From Thelephora terrestris (Eukaryota > Basidiomycota > Agaricomycetes > Thelephorales > Thelephoraceae), in contig WIUZ02000041.1 in NCBI GenBank assembly GCA_015956445.1, positions 1 through 36,893 on the forward strand: a DNA stretch of 36,893 nucleotides, given 5' to 3'. The position numbers were made by a program, and so were the translations under genes. Positions 24,901-35,596 of the stretch are shown here, piece after piece. How positions within the stretch are numbered: the first letter of the stretch is position 1; each line of letters starts with the position of its first letter. The notes under the pieces were generated by a model that was not told where the DNA came from, searched no databases, and saw only the letters and a list, made by a program, of their open reading frames with translations.

Positions 24901-27112
24901 TGACTTCTGAAGCTTTTGAGGGAGCGATAGACGGCCTAGTGGCCGTGTGACCATCCATAGAACCTTTTGCCTTTGTTCTGGCAGGTTTGTGGCCAGGTTT
25001 CCGGGGGCGGAGTAATTGCCTGTTAAGGCCTGGGGCCCCGGACCGCATTTTAGAATTTGCCGCCGGCCTACGATATCTCCGCATTCAAGTTGTGAGGAGC
25101 CTTCTCTCAATTGCGACTTTGTTATGAACAATCAGTGTCTGCGGCTGAGACTTCAGGCAGCGGGTCCAGCCGAGAATGCAATCGCTAGGCCCACAGGAGA
25201 AGGGGTAGCTCGAGCCGTATCGTAGCCATCAGGCTCCCAGACCCTCAAGCCTTGTTCCTCAGTGTTCGCAGTGAGTTTCAAATCGGAAGCGTTCGCTACC
25301 GCGTTGGGAGATGACGGTTGACCGCCGCAACCACGCTCAAGGTTAACGGATACTCGCTCAGTATTCAATGCGTTCACTGAATACACCTCAAGACCAGCCT
25401 CATTGATTGCGCACTCGTCGCGAAAAGAGAAGGATCAGAAGGTACCGGTTTCTCGACCGGAGTTTCCGCGATAGACAGAATGACGACCGACCTAAAATGG
25501 GATGCAACACGAGAGATCTAAAAACGATGTCAACTAAATCGGTTGTGATAAGGGCCTTTGGTCGGCCCCCAAGTGCCCAGATGGAGCGAGAACGAAACAC
25601 CTGGTGAGGAAAGGTTGGAAATTCGCACTGGGCCGTGTGATGTGGGGGACCGAGAGATCGTAATACGCACGGTCGTATCGGAGTTATTGGCATGGTCATA
25701 CGTGGCCAAGGTCTTGGGCTGTGGCCTGGTAAAGAACGGAATTTGAATATCGCCCAATGGAAAAGCATGCGGACCGAGGACCATATATAGCTGCTTGCTG
25801 TTCACTGCGCCTAGAGACGTAAATAGGGCGTTTGTGAAAACTGTTCGTGTTCGTGAGCTATACGATGACACTAAGAGAGAATTTCAGCCGGATCGATGGC
25901 TCCTGAGGGCCTCAGCTGCTCCCAGACGCACTTGACTAAAGAATACGGAGACACATGTCATGCAATCGGTCGTGCTCACCGTCGATCTTACGTCCTTCGA
26001 GCTCCATTTAGGCGCAGACGATAATGGAACATAAGGGGGGTCAGGGACTGGAGATTCCCTGTCAGAAATCGACGGTGTGTCCAAAGAAAGCAGGCGGCAC
26101 CTTCGACCAGATCACGAGGGCTGTGACCAAGGTGGGGCTTTGAATGGAGATGGTCGATATGCTCGCGGAGTTTTCTCTCCCCCGCACGCGGGAGTCTGAT
26201 GATACCAGAGGTCCGTAGACATCGCCAATCATCTCTCCAACATGCCACTACCAAACCGCTTGGGTCACATCCTATTCAATTTTTGACACCAGCGCTGGCC
26301 CGTATTGTAAAAGTTCGGGCAGTGCCGCATGCATAGGAGATCCTGCTGATGCAGGGGTTGCGTCTCCAGTTTATCATTCCAGCTCTTTGCCTTTCCCTTA
26401 CGGGGTTACATAGGCGAAAAGCGCAGTTGAACACCCCAGATGCGAAGGTGGTATTGGTTCCGAGGAGAAATAGAGTTGTGTTGATCAAATGACTGGAAGC
26501 TGAGATTGACCTCTCATTGAGAGAAGAAACGGACGAAACGGACATGTTCCGCTGTGTTGTGAGAGACGGGGTCTTGATGCGAGGGTTGAACCTTGTGAGC
26601 GGGGGATCTTCTGACAGGCAGGATTGATTAGAATGATGACCAGGAAAGACGCAGCGTCCGTGGATACTGATGAATGATGCGGGGAGGCTCGGTTCGCGTT
26701 GGAAGGAGGGTACAAGAGGTGTAAGCAGAATCCTCCGGATCGCATTCTTCGGATGGTTGCCATGATTATGAGGTGTATCCAGTCACGTCCAATCAGCGAC
26801 AATCAATGACGTCTCAGATCTCAGGTGCGATAGCAGGCGAAGATATTGGAGAAATTTCGAGAGACCTCTTAGCCAGCTTTTGTGTACAAAGGCGACAGAC
26901 GATAAACTGAAGGCCTTCCTTTGTGGAGAGCCGTGACGCGTGACCGTAACGGTGCGGAGGGGGGTGGAAGGCGGAGCGTCTTGATGTTTTCCTCACCTAC
27001 TTACAGACTTCACTGACGATAACCCCCAATTTCTTTACCACTTCTCCTTCCCCGCCCTATCCCACCCCAAGCCATAGCATACTCTTGAAGAAAATCATCT
27101 TCGATAATCTCC
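21961..27112. other. gene-poor 5.1-kb block
   Basis: No gene can be named. Candidates looked at: plus 22350-22712; minus 24274-25131 (285 residues, low complexity, no motif); and minus-strand pieces from 25150 to 27000, where one frame at about 26980-26800 reads FSLSSVAFVHKSWLRG, faintly like the start of an F-box-type protein. Long G and T runs (24307-24317, 24370-24380, 22540-22550) and a GT/G tract occur here. A decayed minus-strand gene at 25.1-27.0 kb is possible but unproven. Confidence 0.4.
22675..22698. repeat. (GT)n followed by a G run
   Basis: About eight GT units followed by nine G residues. A simple repeat with no evident gene context. Confidence 0.85.
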
Positions 27113-28302
27113 ATGGCTTCCTCCGTTCACAGTTCGCTGCCGGCCCCAGCGCTCCACGCTTCCAAAGCAGCATTGAATGCTGCCCTCTCTGACATTGAAG
27201 CTTCTGAACCTGGCGAGGTCCAGGAAATCGAAGTCGATATGGCGGCTCAGGCCGAAACGCTCAAAACCGTGTTCAATGACCCAAAAAATTTCAATGTCAA
27301 GGTACGCGTTTCCCTAAAACGCCTTTTCCCCCTTCACGCGGGAGGATTCGCGAAGCCTGTCTTTGAAAACCTCGCGGTGGTGAATCTTGTGCTCATCTTG
27401 CCCACGTGTTTTTAGCATCCACTCTATTCCGCATGGACGTTGTGGTTCGATTCGCCTGCGACGAAAGGTCGTAATCTGCCACAGACTCCGGTGACGGCGT
27501 TCCCCCAGACCCGCACCCAGGAACACCCGGCGGGCGGCAGCTCACGGGTGGATGGAGGATATCAAGAGGGTCATCAATATAGATAGTGTCGAGGAGTTCT
27601 GGGGGTGCGTCCAGTCGTGTGATTCTCAGAGAGCGCTTCGGTTGACCTTTCCTGCCAACCAGATTGTACAATAATATTCTACCACCCTCCGCCCTGCCCC
27701 AAAAGGCCAATTACTATCTTTTCAAGGTAAGTCATCGATCTGCCACACTTCTCGCCACTTTCAACATTTGCCTTCATAGGAGGGGATCATCCCTGCTTGG
27801 GAAGATGAGGCCAACAAACTTGGCGGCAAATGGAGCATCCAGCTGCCTAAGGAGAAGAACCGTAGGCATGTGGATACTCTATGGCTGTATACCGTACGTC
27901 TCCGTCCGATCCGTTTCTAACCGCTTGCTTCACCCGCGTTTCCTAATTCACCCTCGTTCATGTGTACAGATGTTGGCTGCTATCGGAGAGACATTTGACC
28001 CCTACCTGACGGATCCTGAACTCTTGGAGCCCCACCCCGAATCATTGGTCACCGGGGTCATCGTCTCCTCCCGCCCCCAGTTCTACCGTATTTCCATCTG
28101 GACAAGGAGTGCTCCTGGTATCAACAGCGAGGATGACGACAAACTTCGACAGCGAATAGAAGGGATCGGTAGGCATTTCAAGACGAGCGTGCTGGGGTAC
28201 AACGAAGGGCAGAAGTTGGCCGGACCACTCGCCACGGAAGTTGAGTTCATCTCCCACAAGGATTCGGAGAAGAAGGGCAAGGGGAGGAAGATCACTGTGT
28301 GA
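27113..28302 (+). CDS. translation initiation factor eIF4E
   Basis: The cap-binding subunit of eIF4F. Exons: 27113-27301, 27416-27604, 27663-27726, 27780-27893, 27970-28302, all GT-AG. Signature blocks in order: HPLYSAWTLWFDSPATKGRN, LPQTPVTAFPQT (a fungal insertion), WMEDIKRVINIDSVEEFWG, LYNNILPPSALPQKANYYLF, WEDEANKLGGKWSIQLPKE, DTLWLYTMLAAIGETF, RISIWTRSAPG. The cap-stacking tryptophans are in FWG-type positions and in WEDEAN. Exon 2 changes frame between PQT and WMEDI. One base missing at about 27511 (C run) and one at about 27536 (G run) restore both frames, and the exons then total 891 nt, 296 residues. Because eIF4E is essential, sequence error is more likely than a null allele. Its last exon is the left breakpoint of the downstream tandem duplication. 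Confidence 0.93.
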
Positions 28303-28628
28303 TAGTTTTGTGGGGGGTTTCTCTTGTGAACCCTCCCATGTTCGGTTGGCTACCCACCCGTCTATGTGGTGGGGTAGAACATATGCTTGTAGTTATTGTT
28401 GTCCTCCGTGCTTTCTCTGGAACCAGCTGTGATCGAAATATACGATATTCGAGGACGGGTTCACCCAGACAGAGTTTCCTACCTCAGTTTGACGTTGGCC
28501 GCAACTCCCCTCTGGATTTGAGGGTGGATTCCAGCCTACGACCACGGAGAGTACCTTCGAGTCTTTCGACTAGTATGCTTTCTGGGAAGTCCGATGATTC
28601 AGGTAGCTGAATTCAAGGTCACAGAATC

Positions 28629-28638
28629 ATATATATAC
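28629..28638 (+). promoter_or_regulatory. TATA-like element of F-box copy A
   Basis: An ATATATATAC stretch lies about 100 nt before the ATG at 28733. The same motif at the same distance precedes the ATG of copy B, so it was duplicated with the gene. A TATA role is inferred from position only. Confidence 0.35.
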
Positions 28639-28732
28639 TTCCTTGTATATGACCGTTTACGTCGCGGGCGCTTCCCCCTACATCTCCTCGCCTCCACCGC
28701 AGCAGATCATCGAATCGTCTGTTGACCCCAAA

Positions 28733-30220
28733 ATGGCTCGCTCAGAGGACAATAGGCATGTCGAATCTTCTCGTCACGGAGAATCTTCCGTCCGTACGTG
28801 CACAAACGCGTTTTATCTAATTTATTGATACCAATCTGGCAACTCACAGTTAGAAAGCTCACCATCTGGTGGCCACACGTCGTCGTGACCCAGTCGTCTC
28901 TACGAATTGTGCAATTCTTATGACTCAGCTGGAGCGATGGACTTACCTCGAGACGTCGTCGAACATATCTTATACTTCCTGTGCGAGGATAAGAGAACGC
29001 TCAGGTTGTTTCGCTGACCTGCCGTGGCGTTATTCTCTGCGGCCCGAAGACTGATCCACAGGAAGATCGAGCTGGCGACGTGGAAGGTATATAGTCCCTC
29101 AAAATTGGCGGATAGGGTCGCGGTGAAGGTTACTCCAGCTCGAAGGTTCGCGAGGCGAAATGCAATATCTATCTGTGGCTGGGGGGCGAGGGCTCTTGGG
29201 TTATACTCGGGAGCTTATCATCGCCATCGGACCGAGTTTCTCTCCGGAGACGCTCGAGACATGCCTCCACCAATTCCGTTCCTTCGAGCAGGTCCAAATT
29301 CTGAGGATCCATCAGTTCGACCTCGCGAGCTTCCTGCCCCCACTTCGAGCGATACTTCACACAATTTGTCCCGACCTTGCGTTCGCTGCACCTCCCGGAC
29401 GTTGTGGGTAGCGATCGTGAGGTGCTGGAGTTCATCTGCAAGTTCCCACGTACTTGACGACCTGTCCCTCAAGCTATCCTCAGCTTGTTCACCGACGATC
29501 CCCCGAGGCCATCCATGGAGCCCTCTCCGCCGTTGAGGGGGAAGCTGATACTGAGGGGATGGGGATTTCCTCCTTCGCGGTTTTCTATTGGAGATCCCAG
29601 GAGGACTCCACTTTCGTTCAATCGATGTGGGCAAAGTGGGCAAAGCGAATTTGGACGAAGTCCTGGTCGCATGTCGTCTACTCTTGAGGAGTTTTCCTTT
29701 TCTCAACGTCTAGTGAGTTGACCTCAAACTATATCCTGCTGTTGAGGGGCGACGATGGATCAACTGAACTGACCTCCTCGTTATCCAGTACGGGATGCCG
29801 TGGACTTGAGCCACAATTTGGTCCTCAAGCGGTTTGAACTCCGTGTCGATCCTGACGATCTGTCTTACATCCCTATCTCCTGCACCGACTCCTGCCCACC
29901 ATAGCTTCCCCGGTATTCTCTGAGTTCGTCCTCAAACTCGAAGGCGAGCCCGCTCCACCTCGTCCCGTTCCCGAGATTACCGACAGAAGAATTTGGGGAG
30001 ACGGGTGGGAATGATTGACGATATCTTGCACGGTAAGATCCTTGAGATCGGCGGGGACATTCGGTTTCCGTTCGGGTCGGGGGAGTTCGGCGGATTGTTT
30101 TGGACTTCTGACCCCTGGAGAGTTTGTGGCGCGCATGCTTCCGTCGTTGGGTGCGAGAGGTTTGGTGAAAGTTGAGATACCGGGGCTCAGTTGGGCGGAG
30201 GGTGAGCGGTTCATTGGTAG
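28733..30220 (+). pseudogene. F-box protein gene, copy A, decayed
   Basis: The start MARSEDNRHVESS, first intron and overall order match copy B (31251-32716). Relative to B, copy A lacks one base in the F-box (CTCAGGTTG against CTCAAGGCCG, about 29003), has an extra G soon after (about 29026), an extra C in CTGCCCCC (about 29336), an extra A in CACGTACTTG (about 29452) and lacks a C at about 29490. The longest intact piece is MQYLSVAGGRGLLGYTRELI through SFEQVQILRIHQFDL (29160-29411). Some breaks may be sequencing errors, but more frame breaks separate A from the ancestral frame than B. If expressed it could not make the full protein as written. Confidence 0.65.
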
Positions 30221-30378
30221 ATTCCGGTTTTCGATGATTAGCACGGTGTACCGAAGCTCGTTGCATTCTTGTATGGTATGCGCTGGTTGTATATGTAGAA
30301 ACCCCACGCGGGGACAGTAGGTAGGGGTCCAACAAATCACTATATCCCTCACCCCACACCGATAGTGCACGTGCGCAA

Positions 30379-30710
30379 ATGGCAACCCCCTTCGACTCCG
30401 CCTCAGACGAAAATCTGCCTGAATTGGAGAGAGAGAGCTCGGTCACATACCCCCCCCCCTCCCGACCGATAGCTACGAAAGTTTGCGTGATTTGTCAGGA
30501 TCACCTCAGGTTCCGTTCCTTCAAAACCCACAAAAGTTCTCCGACTGGACGATATGGGCCCGCAAAGCAATGGCAACATTCCACATAGTCGAGTGCCTTC
30601 GGAATTTAAAATTGTGCATTACAGTCGTTAAGGTACATCGCGTACACTCTAAAAGAGTGCTCTACATCCAAGAAGTACATAGAGTACCAATAGGGCACAA
30701 TGTGGTATGA
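30379..30710 (+). pseudogene. small gag-like ORF, unit A
   Basis: An ATG at 30379 starts MATPFDSASDENLPELERES; after a C run the frame moves to one reading VPFLQNPQKFSDWTIWARKA, then MATFHIVECLRNLKL. The pattern of a short target peptide, N-x-F-x-x-W, then a helical segment recalls the N-terminus of copia-type gag proteins. A relic of such a retroelement is a guess. The same ORF is in unit B at 32870. Confidence 0.3.
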
Positions 30711-30744
30711 TGATGTAGATCGCTCCGGGTAACAGAATCCTACT

Positions 30745-30811
30745 GAGCCCCATCCCGAATCATTGGTCACCGGGGTCATTGTCTCCTCCCGGGAGGAAGA
30801 TCACTGTGTGA
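30745..30811 (+). pseudogene. eIF4E last-exon remnant
   Basis: About 46 bp match eIF4E from 28027 (coding LEPHPESLVTGVIVSS), then the sequence jumps to the last codons (KITV, stop at 30809-30811) and on into the copied 3' region. It has no upstream exons and cannot make eIF4E. It marks the duplication junction. Confidence 0.88.
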
Positions 30812-31141
30812 TAGTTTTGTGGGGGCCCCGGTTTCCCTTGGGAACCCTCCCATGTTGGGTTGGCTACCCACCCGTCTATGTGGTGGGGTTGAACATATGC
30901 TTGTAGTTATTGTTGTCCTCCGTGCTCTCTCTGGAACCAGCTGTGATCGAAATATACGATATTCGAGGAGGGTTCCAACCTGACAGAATTTCCCACTTCA
31001 GCTTGACGTTGGGCGCGTGACTCCCCTCTCTGACTTTGAGGCTGGATTCCAGCCTGCGACTGAAGGAAAATACTTTCGACAAACGAGTCTGCTGTCTGGG
31101 GAAGTCCGCTGATTCAGGTAGCTGATTTCAAGGTCACAGGT

Positions 31142-31152
31142 TCGTATATATA
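31142..31152 (+). promoter_or_regulatory. TATA-like element of F-box copy B
   Basis: A GTATATATAC stretch about 100 nt before the ATG at 31251, matching the element before copy A. Confidence 0.35.
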
Positions 31153-31250
31153 CTTCCCCGTATATGACCGTTTACGTCGCCGGGCGCTTCCCCCTACATC
31201 TCCTCGCCTCCACCGCAGCCTCAGATCATCGAATCGTCTGTTGATCCCAA

Positions 31251-32716
31251 ATGGCTCGCTCAGAGGACAATAGGCGTGTTGAACCTCCTCGACAAGGAGG
31301 CTCTTCCGTCCGTACGTGCACAAATGCGTTTTATCTAATTTATTGATACCAGTCTGGCAACTCACAGTCAGAAAGCTTCGCAATCTGGTGGCCACACGTC
31401 GTCGTGACCCAGTCGATCTCTACGAATTGTGCAATTCTTATGAATCAGCCGGAGCGATGGAGCTACCTCGAGATGTCGTCGAGCATATCTTATACTTCCT
31501 GTGCGAGGAAGAGAACGCTCAAGGCCGTTTCGCTGACCTGCCGGGCGCTATTCTCTGCGACCCGAAAATTGATCCACAGGAAGGTCGTGCTGACGACGTG
31601 GAAGGTGTATAGTCCCCCAAAATTAGCGGGTAGGGTCGCGGCGAAGGTACCTTCAGCTCGGATGGCTCGCGAGGCGCACATGCAATACCTATCTATGGCT
31701 GGGGACGAGGGCTCTTGGGTTATGCCCGGGAACTTATCGTCGCCATCGGACCGAGTTTCTCTCCGGAAACGCTCGAGACATACCTGCACCAATTCCGTTC
31801 CTTCGAGCAGGTCCAAATTATCAGGATTCATCGGTTCGACCTCACGAGCTTCCTGCCCCACTTCGAGCGATACTTCACACAATTTGTCCCGACCTTGCGT
31901 TCGCTGCACCTTCCAGACGTTGTGGGTAGCGATCGTGAGGTGCTGGAGTTCATCTGCAAGTTCCCACGTCTTGACGACCTGTCCCTCAAGCTGTCCTCAG
32001 CTTGTTCCACCGATGATCCCCCGAGGCCATCCATGGAACTTTCTCCGTCGTTGAGGGGGAAGCTGATACTGAGGGGATGGGGATCTCCTCCTTCGCGGTT
32101 TCTATTGGACATCCCAGGAGGACTCCACTTTCGTTCGATCGACGTGGGCAAAGTGGGAAAAGCGTATTTGGACGAACTCCTGGTTGCATGTTCGTCTACT
32201 CTTGAGGAGCTTTCCTTCTCTCCGATTTCTAGTGAGTTAGATTATCCTTCTGGTGAGGGCGATGATAGATCACTGAATTAACCTCTTCTTTCTCCAGTAC
32301 GGGATGCCGTGGACTTGAGCCACAATCTGGTCCTCAAGCGGTTTGAACTCCGCGTTGATCCTGACGATCTGTCTTACCTCCCCTATCTCCTGCACCGACT
32401 CCTGCCCACCATAGCTTCCCCGGTGTTCTCTGAGTTCACCCTCAAACTCGAAGGCGAGCCCGTTCCCAATCGTGTCGTTCGCGAGCTCACAGATAGAGCA
32501 ATTTGGGGAGACGGGTGGGGAATGATTGATGATATCTTGGACGATAAGATCCTTGAGATCGGCAGGGACATCCAGTTTTCCGTTGTGGTCGGGTGTTTCG
32601 GCGGAGTCTGGTCTCGTGGCCTTGGACCGTTTGTGGCCAGCATGTTTCCGTTGGGTGCGAGAGGTTTGGTGAAAGCTGTGGCAGAGGGATTTGGTGGGGT
32701 TGAACAGTTCTTTTAG
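31251..32716 (+). CDS. F-box protein with LRR-like C-terminal part, copy B
   Basis: Likely an SCF ubiquitin-ligase substrate adaptor. Exons: 31251-31311, 31368-32231, 32298-32716, joined by GT-AG introns. The F-box lies at about residues 50-90: LPRDVVEHILYFLCE, then RTLKAVSLTCRALFSATRKL. The remainder is Leu-rich with LRR-like strands: LHQFRSFEQVQIIRIHRFDL, LRSLHLPDVVGS, LDDLSLKLSSACS, LEELSFSPIS, NLVLKRFELRVDPDDL, and the end GARGLVKAVAEGFGG. Compared with copy A, it lacks two bases at about 31510 (GAGGAAG against GAGGATAAG) and one G at about 31702. These sum to three, and adding them back restores the F-box frame. Such proteins form large, fast-evolving families in agaricomycetes. Functional or recently broken cannot be decided from sequence alone. 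Confidence 0.65.
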
Positions 32717-32869
32717 TAGATTCTTTCCTCGATGATAAGTACGGCGGACCGGAGCTTCGCTGCATTCTTGTATGATGCGCCAGTTGTTTATAAACCCACG
32801 CGGGGACAGTAAGTAGGGGTCAAAAAAATCCCATATCCCTCACCCACACCCGATAGTGTACGTGCGAAA

Positions 32870-33180
32870 ATGGCAACTCCTTCAACTCCCTCGCCTCAAA
32901 CGAAAATTTTGCCTGAATTGGAGAGGGAGAGCTCGGTCACATACGCCCCCCGACCGATAGCTACGAAAGGTTGCGTGATTTGTCCGGATCACCTCAGGTT
33001 CCGTTCCTCCAAAACTCACAAAAGTTCTCCCGACTGGACGATATATGGGCCTGCGAAGCGATGACAATGTTCCACATAGTCGAGTGCCTTCGGAATTTAA
33101 AATTGTGCATTACAATCGTTAAGGTACATCGCGTAAATTCTAAAGAGTGCTCTAAATCCAAGAAGTACATAGAGTACTGA
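32870..33180 (+). pseudogene. small gag-like ORF, unit B
   Basis: The copy of the ORF at 30379: MATPSTPSPQTKILPELERE, then after a C-run frame change VPFLQNSQKFSRLDDIWACE and MTMFHIVECLRNLKL. The change from DWTIW to RLDDIW comes from small indels between the copies. It has the same doubtful retroelement link. Confidence 0.3.
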
Positions 33181-33458
33181 TAGGGTACAATGTGGTATGA
33201 TGTAGATCGTTCCGGGTAACAGAATCCTACTTGCAAAAGTGGGGCAGGACGTGGAGTGTAGCATGCATAGCAGAGGGTCGTGGTTGGAGCCGCTGGCCTG
33301 TGAGATGAGTACGTTTCGCCAATGGGGCAGAAACAGATTTTGTAATGGAGGGACCGCCAAATTATCAGACCGTTACCCCCCCGCCTGGATCACCGGACGG
33401 GATCCAGATAGCCTCGACAAGGAGGTCAAGGGTGGTGTAGCCCACCCCACTCTGATGC

Positions 33459-35596
33459 TTAATGCGCGGCAAACTTGGATTTTGCCCTCAGCCTAGGGCC
33501 GATTTTGTAGAATATAAATCTTCCCGAAGGAACCCCGTCAGCGAAACTTCCAGAGTCTTGCTGATGAAAAACTCACGGGAGAGGTGCGAACACGGCCGCT
33601 AAACCCGCGACCAACGCGGTCGCGCCGACGGTTCCCAGAGTCTCGTACATCGCCGAGGTGAACAACGGAAACGCGCATGCGAAACAGCTCCTGATGAAAC
33701 TGTTGCTGGCGAGCACCGAAGCGGCGATGGGCCGGTAAGCGCTAATGAGGTATGTGAACACGGATGTGAACGTGTAGCAGATTCCCATTCCGAAGGGAAT
33801 CGAGCCGATGATTGGGACGATCCAGTGAACAGAACGATAGGTCGTGAACGCGATCCAGAAGAGACCGATTGGGATGAGGATACCGCCGACTTGGCCCATG
33901 ATGAGCCTGGATTCTGGCCTGACGCTGCCGTGCTTTGGATTTCCTTGAGCGTAAGTCTACACGAGCTGGGTCAACCGAGCGGTTAAGAAAAGGCTGTTGG
34001 TCTAATACCTGTTCCAATATGGTTGTGATAGCGACGCTAAGATCATGCCGACACCGATTCCAAGGAAACTTAGTCCGATAAACTCTTCGCTGAATCCGTG
34101 AAGTCCGAAGATAATGGGGAACGCCTGGAATGCGAGGTACAGGATTCCAAGGGTCAAGGCGGTCCTATTGAAAATCTGGTTGAGTTTCAGAAGGGTGGTA
34201 TAGAAAGTTAGCCTACCAGATATCGAGAAGTAAGACCATCCTGTCGTACAACAACACCTCTGTCGGATCATCAAAAATGAGTGGGGTCAGAAGAAGGCGT
34301 GTTGCTAAACTGCTTACGGAAAGGCCGGTAACAGCTGATGATGGTCAATCGAAGTAAGGAGGGGTTTTCCTTCTCCAAGAGAGAATAGTAGCGTTCGTCA
34401 CCGGTCTCCTTTCGTAATCTATGAGAGAAATCAGTGTGAGGGCTCGGGGAGCGAACTGGTGGAGTTCCCTACCGCACGGCTTTCTTTCTCTCTAGAACGG
34501 GAACATATGTTTCCCGCACCTACATGGTTGTATGAGCGAAGCCACACGGCGATGTAAGAGAGAACACTCACGAAAAGAAGAGCGACGAGAACGACAAATA
34601 CCCAAATGATAATGACATAAAGGTCCACCTCCAGTCAAGGTTCTATAGAGGGTCAGCCGGGAAATCATACTACTTACCAAACGGAAACTCAACTCACTTG
34701 GTTGATAAACCCCGCGGCTAATGGGCCGATCACTGGTCCGAGAAATGGTGCCATACTATAAACCGACATCGGACTGATGAGATAAGAGCAGAAAGAAGAG
34801 GGTCAGTTTTTCATCGCCGGGCCATTCGCCACGAACACGGTCTGAAACTCACCTTCCGAGGTTGGCAGGAGAGAACAGGTCGCTTACAGTGCCCCCAGCC
34901 ACGGACAGGAACGCAGCACCACAGAGGCCAGTTATGAAGCGGAAAAAGATAAGAACGGCTGAGACGATAGAAGAGGTGGGGTGAGGGGGGAGTTTTCGAC
35001 GAGAGAGAGAGAGATGAGACGCACCGGCGTTGGGGGCAAACGCTACTGGCCAGGAGAAGATAAAGAACCCAGCGAACGAACCCAGGTAGACAGGATTCCG
35101 ACCTGTGGAAGATTTGGTATGAACCGGCGGAGAAGGTAAATCGTGCAGCATACCATGTACCTCGGATAGCGGCCCCACAAGCAGAGGACCAGTTCCAAGG
35201 CCCATCAAAAAGAGGGATATAGGTAGAATAGCAACGGTGCTAGATATGCCGAACTCCTCCATAATCCCTGCCTCAACGAAAGCAGCCTATAAGGGTCGAT
35301 GCGTTAATTCTAAGAGCCCACGGGGAGGTCTATTCCGTGTAAAACTCGCCATTGATGATGCTGAAGTCACACACATCGCACCTGAGCTGACAATCAACAC
35401 GATGACCCACTTATACCAGGTCGCCATGTTCTTCGGATCTTCACTCTCTAGAGTGATCCCATGGTGAGAGGCTCTTTTCACTGGCGCTGATGTCACTCTC
35501 TATGGGAGAGCCAATGGCTTTCTCAGGTGCCTCAGGATCATGATCTTGTACAGGGTCGGTTGTGGCTGTCTGGGAAGAACGCAGAGAAGCAGTCAT
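33459..35596 (-). CDS. MFS transporter, DHA1 drug/polyamine-resistance type
   Basis: A plasma-membrane proton antiporter family with 12 membrane helices; the substrate is unknown. The start is MTASLRSSQTATTDP at 35596, a polar cytosolic N-terminus. Then LESEDPKNMATWYKWVIVLI (start of helix 1), AGIMEEFGISSTVAILPISL, GTGPLLVGPLSEVHGRNPVY (motif A-like loop), FFRFITGLCGAAFLSVAGGT, MAPFLGPVIGPLAAGF (motif C-like), WRWTF, the family signature ETYVPVLERKKA and LRKETGDERYYS in the central loop, GILYLAFQAFPIIFG, and SAYRPIAASVLASNSFIRSC. The last exon ends IFYKIGPRLRAKSKFAAH, with the stop at 33459-33461. About ten exons with short introns. Single missing bases are needed at about 35455 (PWDH/LESED) and about 34620 (WRWTF/YVIIIW, a T run). 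The exon between RPF (about 34320) and GILYL (about 34150) and the join after SQPYWNR (about 34010) are uncertain. Confidence 0.88.

Larger units (their letters stand above)
28027..30744. repeat. tandem segmental duplication, unit A
   Basis: This 2.7-kb unit begins inside the last eIF4E exon (GAGCCCCACCCCGAATC), covers the end of eIF4E, its 3' region, an F-box gene copy and a small gag-like ORF, and ends CAGAATCCTACT at 30744. The same order recurs immediately at 30745-33231. The copies look roughly nine-tenths identical by eye, with scattered indels. Confidence 0.9.
30745..33231. repeat. tandem segmental duplication, unit B
   Basis: Head-to-tail copy of 28027-30744, starting without spacer at 30745 (GAGCCCCATCCCGAATC) and ending CAGAATCCTACT at about 33231. 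It is shorter mainly because about 208 bp, corresponding to 28074-28282 within the last eIF4E exon, are missing. The rest aligns along its length with point changes and short indels. Confidence 0.9.

Noticed and set aside
24274-25131. 285-residue minus-strand open frame
   Set aside because: Longest frame of the block, but low complexity, with no domain, no codon-like pattern and overlapping plus-strand frames. Judged chance.
29160-29411. Separate small gene within F-box copy A
   Set aside because: It is the in-frame middle piece of the broken F-box gene, matched by 31680-31930 in copy B.
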